A DNA stretch of 64,000 nt from Massilia phosphatilytica (GCF_002968015.1 NZ_PUIP01000024.1:23125-87124); one strand, 5' to 3'. Shown: positions 15,529 to 25,992, counted from the first letter of the stretch. The notes: a model not told the origin generated them from the sequence alone. Numbers and translations: made by a program.

Positions 15529-18500
15529 TCAAGGCCGTATCTTTTCACATGCCGTCCTGTCCGAATGCGGCGCGGCAGCGGCCGCATCGCGGCGGCAACC
15601 CACGTGCAGTTCCACCTCGTGCGTCCGGCCGTCGTCCACCAGCGCGATCGTATCGCCCTGCTGCGCCACGCCGTCCACGTGCAGGAGCGGTTCGTCGGCG
15701 CGCCGCACGGTGATCGCATACTGGCTGCCGCGGTAGCGATAATGCAGACGGAAGCCTTCCCAGCCGGCAGGCAGGCGTGGCATCAGCGTCAGCGTTTCGC
15801 CGGCGCGCGTCACACCGAGCAATGATTCGACGATCAACCGGACCATCCAGCCGGCCGAGCCGGCGTACCAGCTGCCGCTGCCCGGCCTTGCCGCCATCAC
15901 GTAGGGCTCCGTGCGCGTGTGCCCGACCGGATTAAGTGCGCGCGCCAGTTCCCACGCGCGCTCCGTGTCGCCCAGGTGCGCGAACGCCATCGCCGCCCAG
16001 ATCGCCGCCTGCGTGTCCTGGATGCCGTCGACCGCGCCCAGCGCGATGCGCGCCCGGTCCCGGTCGGCCGCGCCGGACAGCACGGCCCAGCTCTGCGTGC
16101 CCGCATCGATGCGGCCGGCGTCGTCCTCGCCATACGCGCGCCGGTACCATTCGCCTTCCCAGGCGTTGCCGTCGATGTTGTGGGCGAGGACCTGGGCCGC
16201 GCTGCGGCACGTCGTGCAGAAGCCGTAGTCGCCGCGGCGGTCGGCGAGTTCGGCGAAGCGGCATAGCACGTCGTACAGGAAGAACCCGAGCCAGACGCTC
16301 TCGCCGCCCGTGCCGGCGTGCGGCAGGCCGTGCGGGCCGAACACGAGGGCGCGACGCAGTGCGCGCACGCAGTGTTCGTAGATACTGGCCTGTTCGTGCG
16401 AGCGGCCCGGCAGGTCGTGGTACGCCGCCTCGTCCTGCCGCAGCGCGCGGCCTTCGATGAAGGGCGCGATCTCGTCCAGCAGCGCGTAGTCGCCCGTGAC
16501 GCCCACGTAGCGGTGCACCGCGAGCGGCAGCCACAGGGCGTCGTCCGGGCAGCGCGTGCGCTCGCCGCGGCCCGTCGGCGGATGCCACCACGGCTGCACG
16601 TCGCCTTCGACGAACTGGTGTCCGGCGAACAGCAGGATGTGGTCGCGCAGCAGTTCCGGACGCACGTGCACGGCGGCCATCGCATCCTGCAACTGGTCGC
16701 CGAAACGGTAGGCGCCGACCGACTGGTCGTGGCTACTGCGCGCCCACATGCGGCATGCGATCGTCTGGTACAGCAACCAGCCGTTGGCGAGCACGTCGAA
16801 CGCCGCCTCGGGCGTCTCGATGCGGATGCCGCCGAGCGTGTCGTCCCAGAACTCGCGTACACGGGCCAGGTCGGCGGCGGCTGCCGCGGCACCGCTGTGG
16901 CGCTGGACCATGCCGGTGGCGTCGAGGTTGCGGCGTCCGCCCACGCCCAGCATGAACACGAGTTCCTGCTCCTCGCCCGGCGCCAGGTCGATGACCGTCT
17001 GCAGCGCCGCGCACGGATCCAGCGCGGCGCCGCTGCGGCCCGATAGCGTCGTGCGCCCGAGCGCGGCCGGCTGCGCGAGGCTGCCATCGCGGCCGATGAA
17101 TTCCGCGCGGTCGCAGGTAAACGCCACGTGTTCGGCATCGAGGTGGAAGAACGCGACGCGGCCGGCGAAATCCGCGTTGTACGCATTGCGGGCGAACAGC
17201 GCGCCGCTGACGGGATCCTGCTCCGTCACCACGTGCGGCGCGGAGGGCGGGCGCAGCTCGCCGAGCACCCATTCCACGTAGCCCGTGACGGACAGGCGCC
17301 GCGGCGTGGCCCCATCGTTGCGCAGCTTGAGCACGATGTGCTTCAGCGGCGCGTCCAGCGCCACATACGTCAGCAGCTCGCTGTGGATGCCGTGCGCGGC
17401 ATGTTCGAACACGCTGTAGCCGAAGCCGTGGCGCGTGACATGGTCGCCGCCGGATGGCGCGGGCAGCGCCGTCGGCGACCAGAACACGCCCGTCTGCTCG
17501 TCGCGCACATAAAACACTTCGCCGCCGCGGCCGGCCACCGGGTCGTCGTCCCACGGCGTCAGGCGGAATTCATGCGCGTTCTGGTTCCAGCTGTACGCCT
17601 GGCCGCTTTCCGAGATCACCGTGCCGAACATCGGGCTCGCCAGCACGTTGACCCAGGGCGCGGGCGTGTGCCGCCCCGGCCCCGTGCGGATGATGTATTC
17701 GCGCCCGTCGGCAGTAAAACCGCCGATGCCGTTGTCGAGCACGAGGTGCGGCACGGCCAGCGCGGCCGGTTCGTCCTGGCCGGCCTGCGCCGTCGGCACC
17801 AGCGCCGGCGGCAGCTCCACCTTGCGCGCGGCCGCGCGGCGCAATTGCTCGGCGAGGCCGCCCTGTTCGTCCGCAAAGACCACGTGCGCCACGGCCTGCA
17901 TCAGCAGGCGCTCTTCCATCGTCAACTGCTCGGACGTGCACACGTACACGCCGCCGGCGCCGGGCAGGCGCATGACCTCGTCCTGCAGTGCCGCCGGTCC
18001 GTCGCACCAGACCACGAGGTTGGCGGCGAGTCCTTTCGCCCGCCACCACGCGTAGGCGCGGACCAGTTCCCGCGCGAGGTCGAGGTTGGCGGCGTCGCGC
18101 AGATGCAGCAGCACGAGCGGACGGTCGCCCGGGATGCCGAGCGCTTCCAGGTCCGGCCGGCCGCACTGGTTGCGCGCGATGATGGCCGGGTCGGCGCGCA
18201 GCGCGGGCTGCGGCGCCAGCACGCTGCCGGCCAGGCGCGCGTACAACTGGGCCTCCGCCTCGCTCGCATTCAACTGGCGCAGCATGACCTGGCCGTGCGT
18301 CCACGCGAGTTCGGGCACGCGGTCGGTCACGTCGCGCTCCCGGTATTTGTCGACCAGGCGCAGCGCGTGGTCGCGCGTCTCGGCCACGCCCAGCACGAGG
18401 TCGATCGTCGTTTCCTGGTGCGGCGCCAGCGTCAAGGTGCGGCGGATCGCCAGCGCCGGATCGGGCACAGTGCCGGCCGCCCCGTCCAGTGGCGCACGGT

Positions 18501-21500
18501 CCTCCAGCGCGGCGGGATGCGCCCTGCTCCGTCCGCGGCCGATGAAGCGGGCGCGGTCCGTCCCGAACTGCGCCGTGGTCTCCTCGCCATGCACCGTCAT
18601 CACGTTCAGCAGCCATTCCTCGTCACGCATGCACAGCATCGCACCGCGCTCTGCCAGGATCTCCATCTGCACGGTGGCCGGCGCCACCTCCGCATAACTC
18701 GTCAGCTCGATCGTGCGCACACCGTTCGTCCGGTTGGCGATGCGCAGGCGCCGCAGTTCGACGTCGTCGTCGGGCGCGACGACGATCTCCGTATGCAGTT
18801 CGATGCCATGGTCGCGCCGGCGGAATGCGGCGCGGCCTTCGGAGAAGCGGGCTTCGTAATGCTCGGGCCGCGCCAGGGTGGGTCGCCACGTGTTCGACCA
18901 CACGGCGCCGCTGTCCATGTCGCGCACGTAGCAGACATGGCCACTGTCGTCGGCGGTCGGGTCCGCGCGCCAGCGCGTGACGGCCGCGTCGCGCCAGGCG
19001 CTGTAGCCGGCGCCGCTCGCCGTCACCATCACGTGGTAGCGGCCGTTGGACAGCAGTTGCGCGTCCTGGGGCGCGGCATCCGGCTGCGTCACCGTACGCG
19101 CCGTCGGGGCGGTGTCGGGTGCGGGCGGACGCGCGTCCTCGGCCTGCACGTGACCACCCGCGCCGGCTGGCGGCGCCGGCTCCTGCAGCAGCGGCAACGT
19201 CGCCTGGAACTGCGGCTCGGCGGCGAAGCGGCGCTGCATGGGCCGGTCGTGCAACAGGCAGGACAGCGCAAGAAAACCCATGCCCTGGTGATGCGCCATG
19301 AACGCGCGCACGATGGCATACGCCTGTCCCGCGGGCCGCCGCGCCGGCGTGTAGTCGACGGCTTCATAAAAACCGTAGCGCCCCGTGAAGCCCAGTTGCG
19401 CCATGCGTTCCAGGTTGGCGCAAGCGCGCTCCGGCTCGACCATCAATGCCATCAGCGCGGCGTACGGCGCCACGACGAGGTCGGCGCCCGGGGTTCGCTG
19501 GACGCCGGTGCCGGGTACGCCGAATGCGCGCGACTGGTAATGCAGTGCGGCGTCCATCGCGTTGTAGCCGGATGCCGCGAAGCCCCACGGTACGTCGCGG
19601 CGGCGGCCATGCTCGGCCTGCGCGCGGACGATACCCCGGTACGTCTGGTCCAGCAGCGTGTCGCGGTACGTCGGCATCACCAGCAGCGGCGCCAGGTACT
19701 CGTCCAGCGCGCCGCTCGCCGACAGCAGCATCTGCTGGCCATGCGCGCGGCACAACTGGCGGCCCAGCGCGAACCAGTGCGCCTGCGGGAGCTGGCCGCG
19801 CGCGATGCCGACGAAGCTGGCGAGGCGCGCATCCGCCGCGAGCAGGCCGGTATCCGCGTCGGCCAGCAGCCTGAAGTCCATGTCGGCGCAGTCGCGCGCG
19901 GCGCGCGCCAGCTGCTCGATCTCCTGCAGGAGCACCCGCGCGTTCGTGCTGCCCTCGGCAACGAGGCCGGCGAGCAGCAGCTGGCGCGTGCGTTCGTCCG
20001 GCTCCAGGTCGTCCCCGGGCGCCTTCATGCCGAAGCCGGCCAGCTCGCGCACCGTCGGGATGCGCGTGAGGCTCGAATCGATCACGTATTCCTGCACGAC
20101 GCGCATCCACGGCGCCATCGCCAGCAGGTCCGCCTGCGCGGCCGCCGCTTGCCGCGCCAGCCGGCCGGCCCAGTCGCACAGCAGCGCATCGGCGTCGTCC
20201 GGCACGACGACACACAGCGCCTCGGCCTGGCGCGCCAGCGCCTGCAGGCAATCGGCGAGGCCCGGCAGCGTGCCCGCGTTGCGGCAGCGCTCCGGCGTGA
20301 GATGGTGACGCAGCGCGGCGATCGCCTCGCGCACGGCGGGCGCGGACGATGTCGCGTGTTCCGCGACGACGTCCAGCGTGTCGCGCAGACCGTCCAGCGC
20401 ACGGCTGGAGGCGATGGGTTCGTCGGCCAGCCGTTCCAGGCCGGCGGCGAGCGTGAGCAGGTGCCCGGCCAGGTTGCCGCTGGCGGCGGGCGCCACGTGC
20501 AGCGCCGACAACGGCTCCAGCGTGCGCGTGTCGTAGCCGGCGTAAAAATGGCCGCGGTGGCGTTCCAGCCTCCCCATGGTGTCCAGCGCCGCGCGCGTGC
20601 GCGCCAGCAGGTCGCCCGTGGCCGCATAGCCGAAGTCCCACGCGGTCACGTTGGCCAGCAGTGCGAAGCCCATGCCCGCGGGCGACGTACGCTGCGCGAC
20701 GACGGGTGCCGGATGTTCCTGCAGATCGTCCGGCGGCAGCCAGTTGCTCTCCGCCGTGACGTGGTCCTCGAAGAACGCCCACGTGCGGCGCGCCGTCGTG
20801 CGCAGGAAGCGGCGCTGCGCATCCGCCAGGTGCGGAGACGGACGCGCGGCCGGCAGGCTGACCCACCATGCCACCACGGGCGACAGGAACCACAGCAGCA
20901 GCAGGGGCGCGGCCGCGAACAGCGCGAGCGGATTCATGAAGCTGAGCAACACGGCGACACCCACCGCGAACGCGGGCGCAAACCACATGTTCTGCCAGTT
21001 CGACTCCATATCCGTGCTGGAGCGCGACAGGCTGGCCGCACGCCACTCCAGGCGGCGCCGTTTCGACACGAGCATGCGCCACGTGCCGCGCGCGATCGCG
21101 TCCACGCTGTAGCTGGCCTCGTGCGGCAGGAAGGCCGTGTCCAGCAGCGCGTGATACAGGCCGGTGCGCGCGTCGTGCGCGCAGTGCAGCAGGTGCTGGC
21201 CGGGCGTGACGTCGTGCGGCTTGTCCGCCAGCGCGACGAGCGTGCGCAGCGCGAACGGCACGAAGAACACGGCCAGCACGGCCGCGCTCCAGAATGCGGG
21301 CGCCGGCAGCAGCGCCCAGCAGAGCACGAGCAGGATGCACAGCGTGGGCGCGACAAGGCTGCGGCGCAGGTTGTCGAACAGCTTCCAGCGCGCCAGCGTC
21401 GGCAGCGGATTCGCTTCCAGGCTGCCGTCCGCCCGCGGCACGCGCGCGCGCAGCCAGCCGGCCAGTTGCCAGTCGCCGCGGATCCAGCGGTGGCGGCGGC

Positions 21501-23823
21501 TCACGTCGTCGCTGTAGCGCGCTGGGGACGGCTCGACGAGGTGGGCATCGCCGAGCAGACCGGAACGCACGTAGCAGCCTTCCAGCAGGTCGTGCGACAG
21601 CACGCGGTCGTCCGGCAGGCGCCCGCGCAGCACACGGTCGTACGCCGCCAGGTCGTAGATGCCCTTGCCCGCGAACGAGCCTTCGCCGAACAGGTCCTGG
21701 TAAACGTCGGCCCTGGCGCGCGTGTACGGATCGATGCCCGGTTCGCTGCCGCACAGGCGCTCATAGCGCGACGCGTTCTCCGCCGGCAGCGCGGTCGTCA
21801 CGCGCGGCTGCAGCAGGCCGTGGCCCGCCACCACGCGCCGGCCCGCGCCATCGAGCACGGGGCGGTTCAGCGGATGCGCCATTGCGGCGACGAAGGCGCG
21901 GGCGGCGTCGCGCGGCAACCGGGTATCGGCGTCCAGCGTGATCACGTAGCGGATCTCGTCCAGGCCGTCGACGGGACCTTCGATCACGGCGAACGGCGCG
22001 CGCTCGCCGCGCAACAGGAAGGCGTTCAGGTCTTCCAGCTTGCCGCGCTTGCGCTCGCGGCCGATCCAGGCGCCCTCGCCGTCGCTCCACGTGCGCTGGC
22101 GGTGCAGCAGCAGGAACGGCTGGCGCCCGCCGTGTTTCACGTTCAGCGCGGCGATGGCGGCGCGCGCCTGTTCGATCAGGTCGGCGTCGCCGTAGACCTC
22201 CTGGCGCGGCGCGTCGACCAGGTCGGTCAGGAGGCAGAAGCGCAGGTGCGGATCGCGGTTGGCGAGGTAGTGCACCTCGAGCGCCTCGACGAGGGCCGTC
22301 ACGTTATCGCGGCTGTACAGCAGCGCCGGCACGACGACGATGGCGCGCGCGTCGGGAGGAATGCCGGCGCTGAAATCCAGGCGCGGCAGCGGCACCGGCG
22401 CAACGAGGCGCGTGGCCATCAGGTCGACGAGGGCCAGTGCCAGCCGGCTTGCACCGAGCGCGCCCAGCAGGCCGATGGCGGCGAGCAGCGCGGGGCCGGC
22501 GCCGTCCTGCGCGGCACGGACGACGGCCGCTCCCGCGAACAGCGCGGTGCACGCGCCGACGGCGCCGAGGTAGGCCGGCAGCGCCCGCGCGCGGCCGGGT
22601 CGGAGGTTCAGGCGCCGCTTCAGTCCTGGCAAGCCTTCGCCGGCCAGGTAGTAGCCGACGTGGCGCTGGCGCGCGTCATGCCCTTCCGCCGCCAGTGCCA
22701 GCGCCTCCGTCGCCACCTCGATCTCGGGGCGGCCGGCCGCGCGCGCGAGGCGCTCGACCACGTGGCGGTAATGGTCGCGCGTGGCAAAGTCCATGCGGCC
22801 GTAGACGCCCGCCGGGTCGCCGCGCAGGGCCTGCTCGACGGCGCTCATCGTCTCGACGAATTCGCGCCAGTCCGTGCTGCCCAGCAGGCGCAGGCTGGCG
22901 ATCGTGTTCGCGACCGAGACTTCGTCGGCGGCCTGCTGAGTGACGTCGGCCTGCACGGCCTGGTCGATCGTGCGGCCTTCGTCCGCGAGGCGCGTCGCGA
23001 TCCATTGCAAGGCCTGCGTGAGCGGCCCGCCGCGGCCCTGCAGCCGGCGCGCGAGTTCGGCCACGAAGCCGGAACTCATCGGCTGCACGTCGCGCACCAT
23101 GTCGGCCACGACGAGGATCAGGTCACCGGGACGCTCCTCGGCCCGGGCCGTCATGCGGTCGGCCCAGCGGTTCGCCTGTACGCGCTGGCGCCGTGTGTCC
23201 GCCTGGCGCACGGCGAGGCGGCGCAGGTTCTCGATCAGCACGAGGCGCAGCATGGCCGGCAGCGCCCACAACTCGCCCAGCGCCAGCGGCGCGCCTTCCT
23301 GGTACGCGGCGACAAAGCGCGCCAGGCTTTCCGCGTCCAGCCGGCCGTCGCCATGTGCGAGCACGTCCAGCGCCAGCTGGTACACACGCGGATTGCCGCG
23401 CGCGTCGGGGTCCTGCAGGCACGGCAACGCGCGGCAGTAATCGTCGGGCAGGTGGCGGCGCGCGAGCCGGACGTGGTCGTCGATCAGCCAGGCGTGGTCG
23501 AGCAGCCATCCGGCCGCGGGCGGCAGGCGCACGCCGGCCCGGGCCGCGCGGGCGAGGCCGGCGCACGCATCGGCGATGACGGCGGCATTGTCGTCCAGGC
23601 GATCCAGCAGGTGGTCGCTGCCCGGCTGGTCGGCGAGTTGATGGCGCGCGGCGAGGCGGCGGCCGTGCACGGCCATCTGGGCGGCGGAGAACAGTTCGGC
23701 GCGCAGCGGGGCGTCGTCGTCGGCGACACCGGCGGCTGCGGGCGGCAGCGCATTTTCTTCTTTCAACAGGAACCTCATGGTGGCGTGCGCAACCGACCGC
23801 CGGCTGACGCGGGACGCGACCAT
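15529..23823 (-). CDS. cyclic beta-1,2-glucan synthase (NdvB/Cgs type), GH94 motif missing
   Basis: 2764 aa, the expected giant size. From the N-terminus: about 400 residues of helical glycoamylase-like region, membrane segments near 425-475, then the GT84 glycosyltransferase around 490-850 with TLDADTRLP near 629, LSHDLLEGCY and RRHRWIRGDWQLAGW. More membrane segments follow near 830-870 and 960-1000, then glycoamylase/GH36-like regions, two carbohydrate-binding/supersandwich blocks, and a C-terminal GH94 phosphorylase. In GH94 the usual DWNDGM catalytic block between GTG and GESVWL is absent (junction near 16305). The enzyme makes periplasmic cyclic glucan for osmoadaptation or host interaction. 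The start could also be ATG 23778 (MRFLLKEEN); neither has a clear ribosome site. Confidence 0.9.
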   Translation of the reverse strand: MVASRVSRRSVAHATMRFLLKEENALPPAAAGVADDDAPLRAELFSAAQMAVHGRRLAARHQLADQPGSDHLLDRLDDNAAVIADACAGLARAARAGVRLPPAAGWLLDHAWLIDDHVRLARRHLPDDYCRALPCLQDPDARGNPRVYQLALDVLAHGDGRLDAESLARFVAAYQEGAPLALGELWALPAMLRLVLIENLRRLAVRQADTRRQRVQANRWADRMTARAEERPGDLILVVADMVRDVQPMSSGFVAELARRLQGRGGPLTQALQWIATRLADEGRTIDQAVQADVTQQAADEVSVANTIASLRLLGSTDWREFVETMSAVEQALRGDPAGVYGRMDFATRDHYRHVVERLARAAGRPEIEVATEALALAAEGHDARQRHVGYYLAGEGLPGLKRRLNLRPGRARALPAYLGAVGACTALFAGAAVVRAAQDGAGPALLAAIGLLGALGASRLALALVDLMATRLVAPVPLPRLDFSAGIPPDARAIVVVPALLYSRDNVTALVEALEVHYLANRDPHLRFCLLTDLVDAPRQEVYGDADLIEQARAAIAALNVKHGGRQPFLLLHRQRTWSDGEGAWIGRERKRGKLEDLNAFLLRGERAPFAVIEGPVDGLDEIRYVITLDADTRLPRDAARAFVAAMAHPLNRPVLDGAGRRVVAGHGLLQPRVTTALPAENASRYERLCGSEPGIDPYTRARADVYQDLFGEGSFAGKGIYDLAAYDRVLRGRLPDDRVLSHDLLEGCYVRSGLLGDAHLVEPSPARYSDDVSRRHRWIRGDWQLAGWLRARVPRADGSLEANPLPTLARWKLFDNLRRSLVAPTLCILLVLCWALLPAPAFWSAAVLAVFFVPFALRTLVALADKPHDVTPGQHLLHCAHDARTGLYHALLDTAFLPHEASYSVDAIARGTWRMLVSKRRRLEWRAASLSRSSTDMESNWQNMWFAPAFAVGVAVLLSFMNPLALFAAAPLLLLWFLSPVVAWWVSLPAARPSPHLADAQRRFLRTTARRTWAFFEDHVTAESNWLPPDDLQEHPAPVVAQRTSPAGMGFALLANVTAWDFGYAATGDLLARTRAALDTMGRLERHRGHFYAGYDTRTLEPLSALHVAPAASGNLAGHLLTLAAGLERLADEPIASSRALDGLRDTLDVVAEHATSSAPAVREAIAALRHHLTPERCRNAGTLPGLADCLQALARQAEALCVVVPDDADALLCDWAGRLARQAAAAQADLLAMAPWMRVVQEYVIDSSLTRIPTVRELAGFGMKAPGDDLEPDERTRQLLLAGLVAEGSTNARVLLQEIEQLARAARDCADMDFRLLADADTGLLAADARLASFVGIARGQLPQAHWFALGRQLCRAHGQQMLLSASGALDEYLAPLLVMPTYRDTLLDQTYRGIVRAQAEHGRRRDVPWGFAASGYNAMDAALHYQSRAFGVPGTGVQRTPGADLVVAPYAALMALMVEPERACANLERMAQLGFTGRYGFYEAVDYTPARRPAGQAYAIVRAFMAHHQGMGFLALSCLLHDRPMQRRFAAEPQFQATLPLLQEPAPPAGAGGHVQAEDARPPAPDTAPTARTVTQPDAAPQDAQLLSNGRYHVMVTASGAGYSAWRDAAVTRWRADPTADDSGHVCYVRDMDSGAVWSNTWRPTLARPEHYEARFSEGRAAFRRRDHGIELHTEIVVAPDDDVELRRLRIANRTNGVRTIELTSYAEVAPATVQMEILAERGAMLCMRDEEWLLNVMTVHGEETTAQFGTDRARFIGRGRSRAHPAALEDRAPLDGAAGTVPDPALAIRRTLTLAPHQETTIDLVLGVAETRDHALRLVDKYRERDVTDRVPELAWTHGQVMLRQLNASEAEAQLYARLAGSVLAPQPALRADPAIIARNQCGRPDLEALGIPGDRPLVLLHLRDAANLDLARELVRAYAWWRAKGLAANLVVWCDGPAALQDEVMRLPGAGGVYVCTSEQLTMEERLLMQAVAHVVFADEQGGLAEQLRRAAARKVELPPALVPTAQAGQDEPAALAVPHLVLDNGIGGFTADGREYIIRTGPGRHTPAPWVNVLASPMFGTVISESGQAYSWNQNAHEFRLTPWDDDPVAGRGGEVFYVRDEQTGVFWSPTALPAPSGGDHVTRHGFGYSVFEHAAHGIHSELLTYVALDAPLKHIVLKLRNDGATPRRLSVTGYVEWVLGELRPPSAPHVVTEQDPVSGALFARNAYNADFAGRVAFFHLDAEHVAFTCDRAEFIGRDGSLAQPAALGRTTLSGRSGAALDPCAALQTVIDLAPGEEQELVFMLGVGGRRNLDATGMVQRHSGAAAAAADLARVREFWDDTLGGIRIETPEAAFDVLANGWLLYQTIACRMWARSSHDQSVGAYRFGDQLQDAMAAVHVRPELLRDHILLFAGHQFVEGDVQPWWHPPTGRGERTRCPDDALWLPLAVHRYVGVTGDYALLDEIAPFIEGRALRQDEAAYHDLPGRSHEQASIYEHCVRALRRALVFGPHGLPHAGTGGESVWLGFFLYDVLCRFAELADRRGDYGFCTTCRSAAQVLAHNIDGNAWEGEWYRRAYGEDDAGRIDAGTQSWAVLSGAADRDRARIALGAVDGIQDTQAAIWAAMAFAHLGDTERAWELARALNPVGHTRTEPYVMAARPGSGSWYAGSAGWMVRLIVESLLGVTRAGETLTLMPRLPAGWEGFRLHYRYRGSQYAITVRRADEPLLHVDGVAQQGDTIALVDDGRTHEVELHVGCRRDAAAAAPHSDRTACEKIRP

Positions 23824-23926
23824 TCGGATGAGGCGTGATGACGAGGGCGCACGGCTGCCGCCATGCTAAGCAATCAGGTGCCGGGAAACTGTGCGTTAGC
23901 GAACACTCGTTGACGATCGGTATGTT
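23824..23926. other. gap between glucan synthase and desulfurase genes
   Basis: 103 bases. I see no gene, clear promoter or terminator here; the upstream signals of the glucan synthase gene should lie within it or in the end of the desulfurase gene. Confidence 0.5.
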
Positions 23927-25849
23927 TCAGGCCAGCGCGAGCCCGCCCGTGAGCGTCCACGCCTGCGCATGCCCCGCGCGGCGCAGGCACAGGGCGGCCT
24001 TCGCGCTCCGGTTCCCACTGCGACAGACAAACACGATCGGCCGTGCCGGGTCGGACAACCATGCCGGCAGATGCTCGGCAAGACGCGACAGCGGCACGTG
24101 GTGCGCCGCGCGGCCGTGCAGGCTCATTGCGCCGGCCGCTGCTTCGCCAACTTCTCGCACGTCGACGAGCAGCGCGTCCAGGTGGCGGCGCAGGAAGACG
24201 TCCAGTGTTTCAGGGTGCAGCTGGCCGGGCGCGCCGGCGTCGCGCACCGCATTCACCGTCGCGCAGGCCAGGCCGTCGACGTCGGCGCCGTGACAGACCA
24301 CGGCGTCGTCGTGTGCGACCTGCGCCAGGCGACCGGCATCGATGGCGCCGAAGACTTGCCGCACGGCCGTGCGGAGCAGGCGACCGTCTTGCGCTTCGCC
24401 CAGCAGCCAACCACCCGGCACGCGGGCCAGCACGGCGCCGCCGATGGTCATGCAGGGTGCATGACTGCCATCGTCCAGCGCGACGGTGGCGCGGTCGGCC
24501 GCATCGAATTCCACTTCATGCAGGCCCGCGTCACGCGCGAGCGCGGCGATGCGCTCGCGCTGCCCGGGCGGCGGATCGATCACGACGCAGGTTTCATCAT
24601 CGAACACGATCCAGCCATGCCGTCCGTCACAGCTGACCTGCATCACGCCGGGATTCCCACCACTGAGCGGCGATGCGCGCAATGCGTCACCGCAGCGGCG
24701 GATGCGCGCGCAAGCGGCGTCGATGAAGGCGTCGTCCGCGAGCGGCCCGATCGACAGGCGCACGGCCCCGCCGCTGCGCCACAACGGGAGGCCCATCGCG
24801 TCCAGCACGTAGCTGGGCGCGGCCTTGGCGGCGGAACACGCCGACCCCGCGCTGACACGCACGCCGGCCGCGTCGAACAGGTCGAGCAAGTCCTTGCTGG
24901 GCACGCCCGGCACGGCAAAATTCAGGGTGGTCGGCAACGTGTGTTCGAACGGTGCATTGAAGACGATGGCGGGAAACGCGTCGCGCAGCGCGGCCGCGAG
25001 ACGGTCGCGCATGGCGGCCAGTTCCGCGTGGCCGCGGAACGTCGTTCCCTCTTCCAGCGCGGCCAGCACGGCGCCGAGGGCGGCGATGCCGGCCATGTTT
25101 TCCGTGCCGGAGCGCTGGCCGCCTTCCTGGCCGCCGCCGATCATCAGCGGCGTGTACGGCGCGCCGTCGCGCACGTACAGGATGCCGATGCCTTTCGGCG
25201 CATGCAGCTTGTGGCCGGAGAACGGCGCGTAGTCGATGCGCGTGTTCGCCAGGTCCAGCGGCAGCTTGCCCAGCGCCTGCACGCAGTCGACCATCCAGTA
25301 CGCCTTGGGGCCACGCTCGCGCAGCACGCGCGCGATGCCGTCCAGATCCGAGATCGCGCCCGTCTCGTTGTTGGCCGCCATCGTGCAGACCATCGCGGCG
25401 CGCGGCGCCAGGTCGCGCAGGACGTCCAGGCGATGGCGTCCGGTGGCGTCGACGGGCAGCGGCTGCAAGGTCAGGCCCATGCCGAGCAGGCGGTTCCAGT
25501 GCGCGAGGCTTTCCGACACGGCCTTGTGTTCGGTGGCGCCATACACCAGCAGGTCGCCGCAGTCTTCCCCGGCCGCGCGGCGTTCGCGCACCGCGACGAG
25601 CGCCGATAGCACGGCGGTCTGGATGCCTTCGGTGGCGCCGCTCGTGAACAGCACCCGGCCCGGGCCGGCACCGAGCACGCGGCGGGCGCACGCCCGGGTC
25701 GTATCGAGGATGCGTCTGGCGCGCAGGCCCGTGGCATGGCTGCTGCTTGGATTGCCGAACGAGGCCTCCATCGCCTCGACGGCGGCGGCAATTGCGGAAG
25801 GCAGGACCGGCGAAGTGGCGTTTGCGTCGAGGTAGAGGTCGGGGGCCAT
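23927..25849 (-). CDS. cysteine desulfurase fused to MBL-like remnant and rhodanese
   Basis: 640 aa, against about 400 for a plain IscS/NifS. Residues 1-395 are the PLP enzyme: H108 (ATEHKA), PLP-binding K214 (FSGHKLHAPKG) and the catalytic C338 in GSACSA. Residues 400-535 resemble a metallo-beta-lactamase fold that lost its metal site (GRHGWIVFDDETCVVIDPP); this part is my inference. Residues 545-640 are a rhodanese domain with active-loop C609 in CRSGNRS. The set suggests sulfur taken from cysteine is passed to the rhodanese within one chain. It is divergent from an Lrp/DecR-like regulator. The ATG at 25849 lacks an obvious ribosome site. Confidence 0.88.
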   Translation of the reverse strand: MAPDLYLDANATSPVLPSAIAAAVEAMEASFGNPSSSHATGLRARRILDTTRACARRVLGAGPGRVLFTSGATEGIQTAVLSALVAVRERRAAGEDCGDLLVYGATEHKAVSESLAHWNRLLGMGLTLQPLPVDATGRHRLDVLRDLAPRAAMVCTMAANNETGAISDLDGIARVLRERGPKAYWMVDCVQALGKLPLDLANTRIDYAPFSGHKLHAPKGIGILYVRDGAPYTPLMIGGGQEGGQRSGTENMAGIAALGAVLAALEEGTTFRGHAELAAMRDRLAAALRDAFPAIVFNAPFEHTLPTTLNFAVPGVPSKDLLDLFDAAGVRVSAGSACSAAKAAPSYVLDAMGLPLWRSGGAVRLSIGPLADDAFIDAACARIRRCGDALRASPLSGGNPGVMQVSCDGRHGWIVFDDETCVVIDPPPGQRERIAALARDAGLHEVEFDAADRATVALDDGSHAPCMTIGGAVLARVPGGWLLGEAQDGRLLRTAVRQVFGAIDAGRLAQVAHDDAVVCHGADVDGLACATVNAVRDAGAPGQLHPETLDVFLRRHLDALLVDVREVGEAAAGAMSLHGRAAHHVPLSRLAEHLPAWLSDPARPIVFVCRSGNRSAKAALCLRRAGHAQAWTLTGGLALA

Positions 25850-25992
25850 AAAATAATTGCTAAAAGTCCAAAAATAAATGCGCCAGCAGCGCGATTGTTG
25901 AGTAATATGTTACGGTTTGGTGCGGAAAATGACGTACTAAAGAATCTTTGATTTTTCCTGGGCTGAAGAACGAACATTCTAGATACCGCGAC
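25850..25992. promoter_or_regulatory. AT-rich divergent promoter region between desulfurase and Lrp-like gene
   Basis: 143 bases, notably AT-rich. It contains the palindrome AAAGAATCTTT (25939-25949) and an imperfect repeat AGAA-N6-TTCT just downstream of it. Lrp-family dimers bind such short AT-rich inverted repeats, so this is the probable site for control of both genes. Confidence 0.45.

Noticed and set aside
17128..23838. Very long open frame on plus, opposite the glucan synthase gene
   Set aside because: It is the antisense shadow of a GC-rich gene; its protein is Arg/Gln/Val-rich with no domain, while the minus frame has clear GT84/GH94 motifs.
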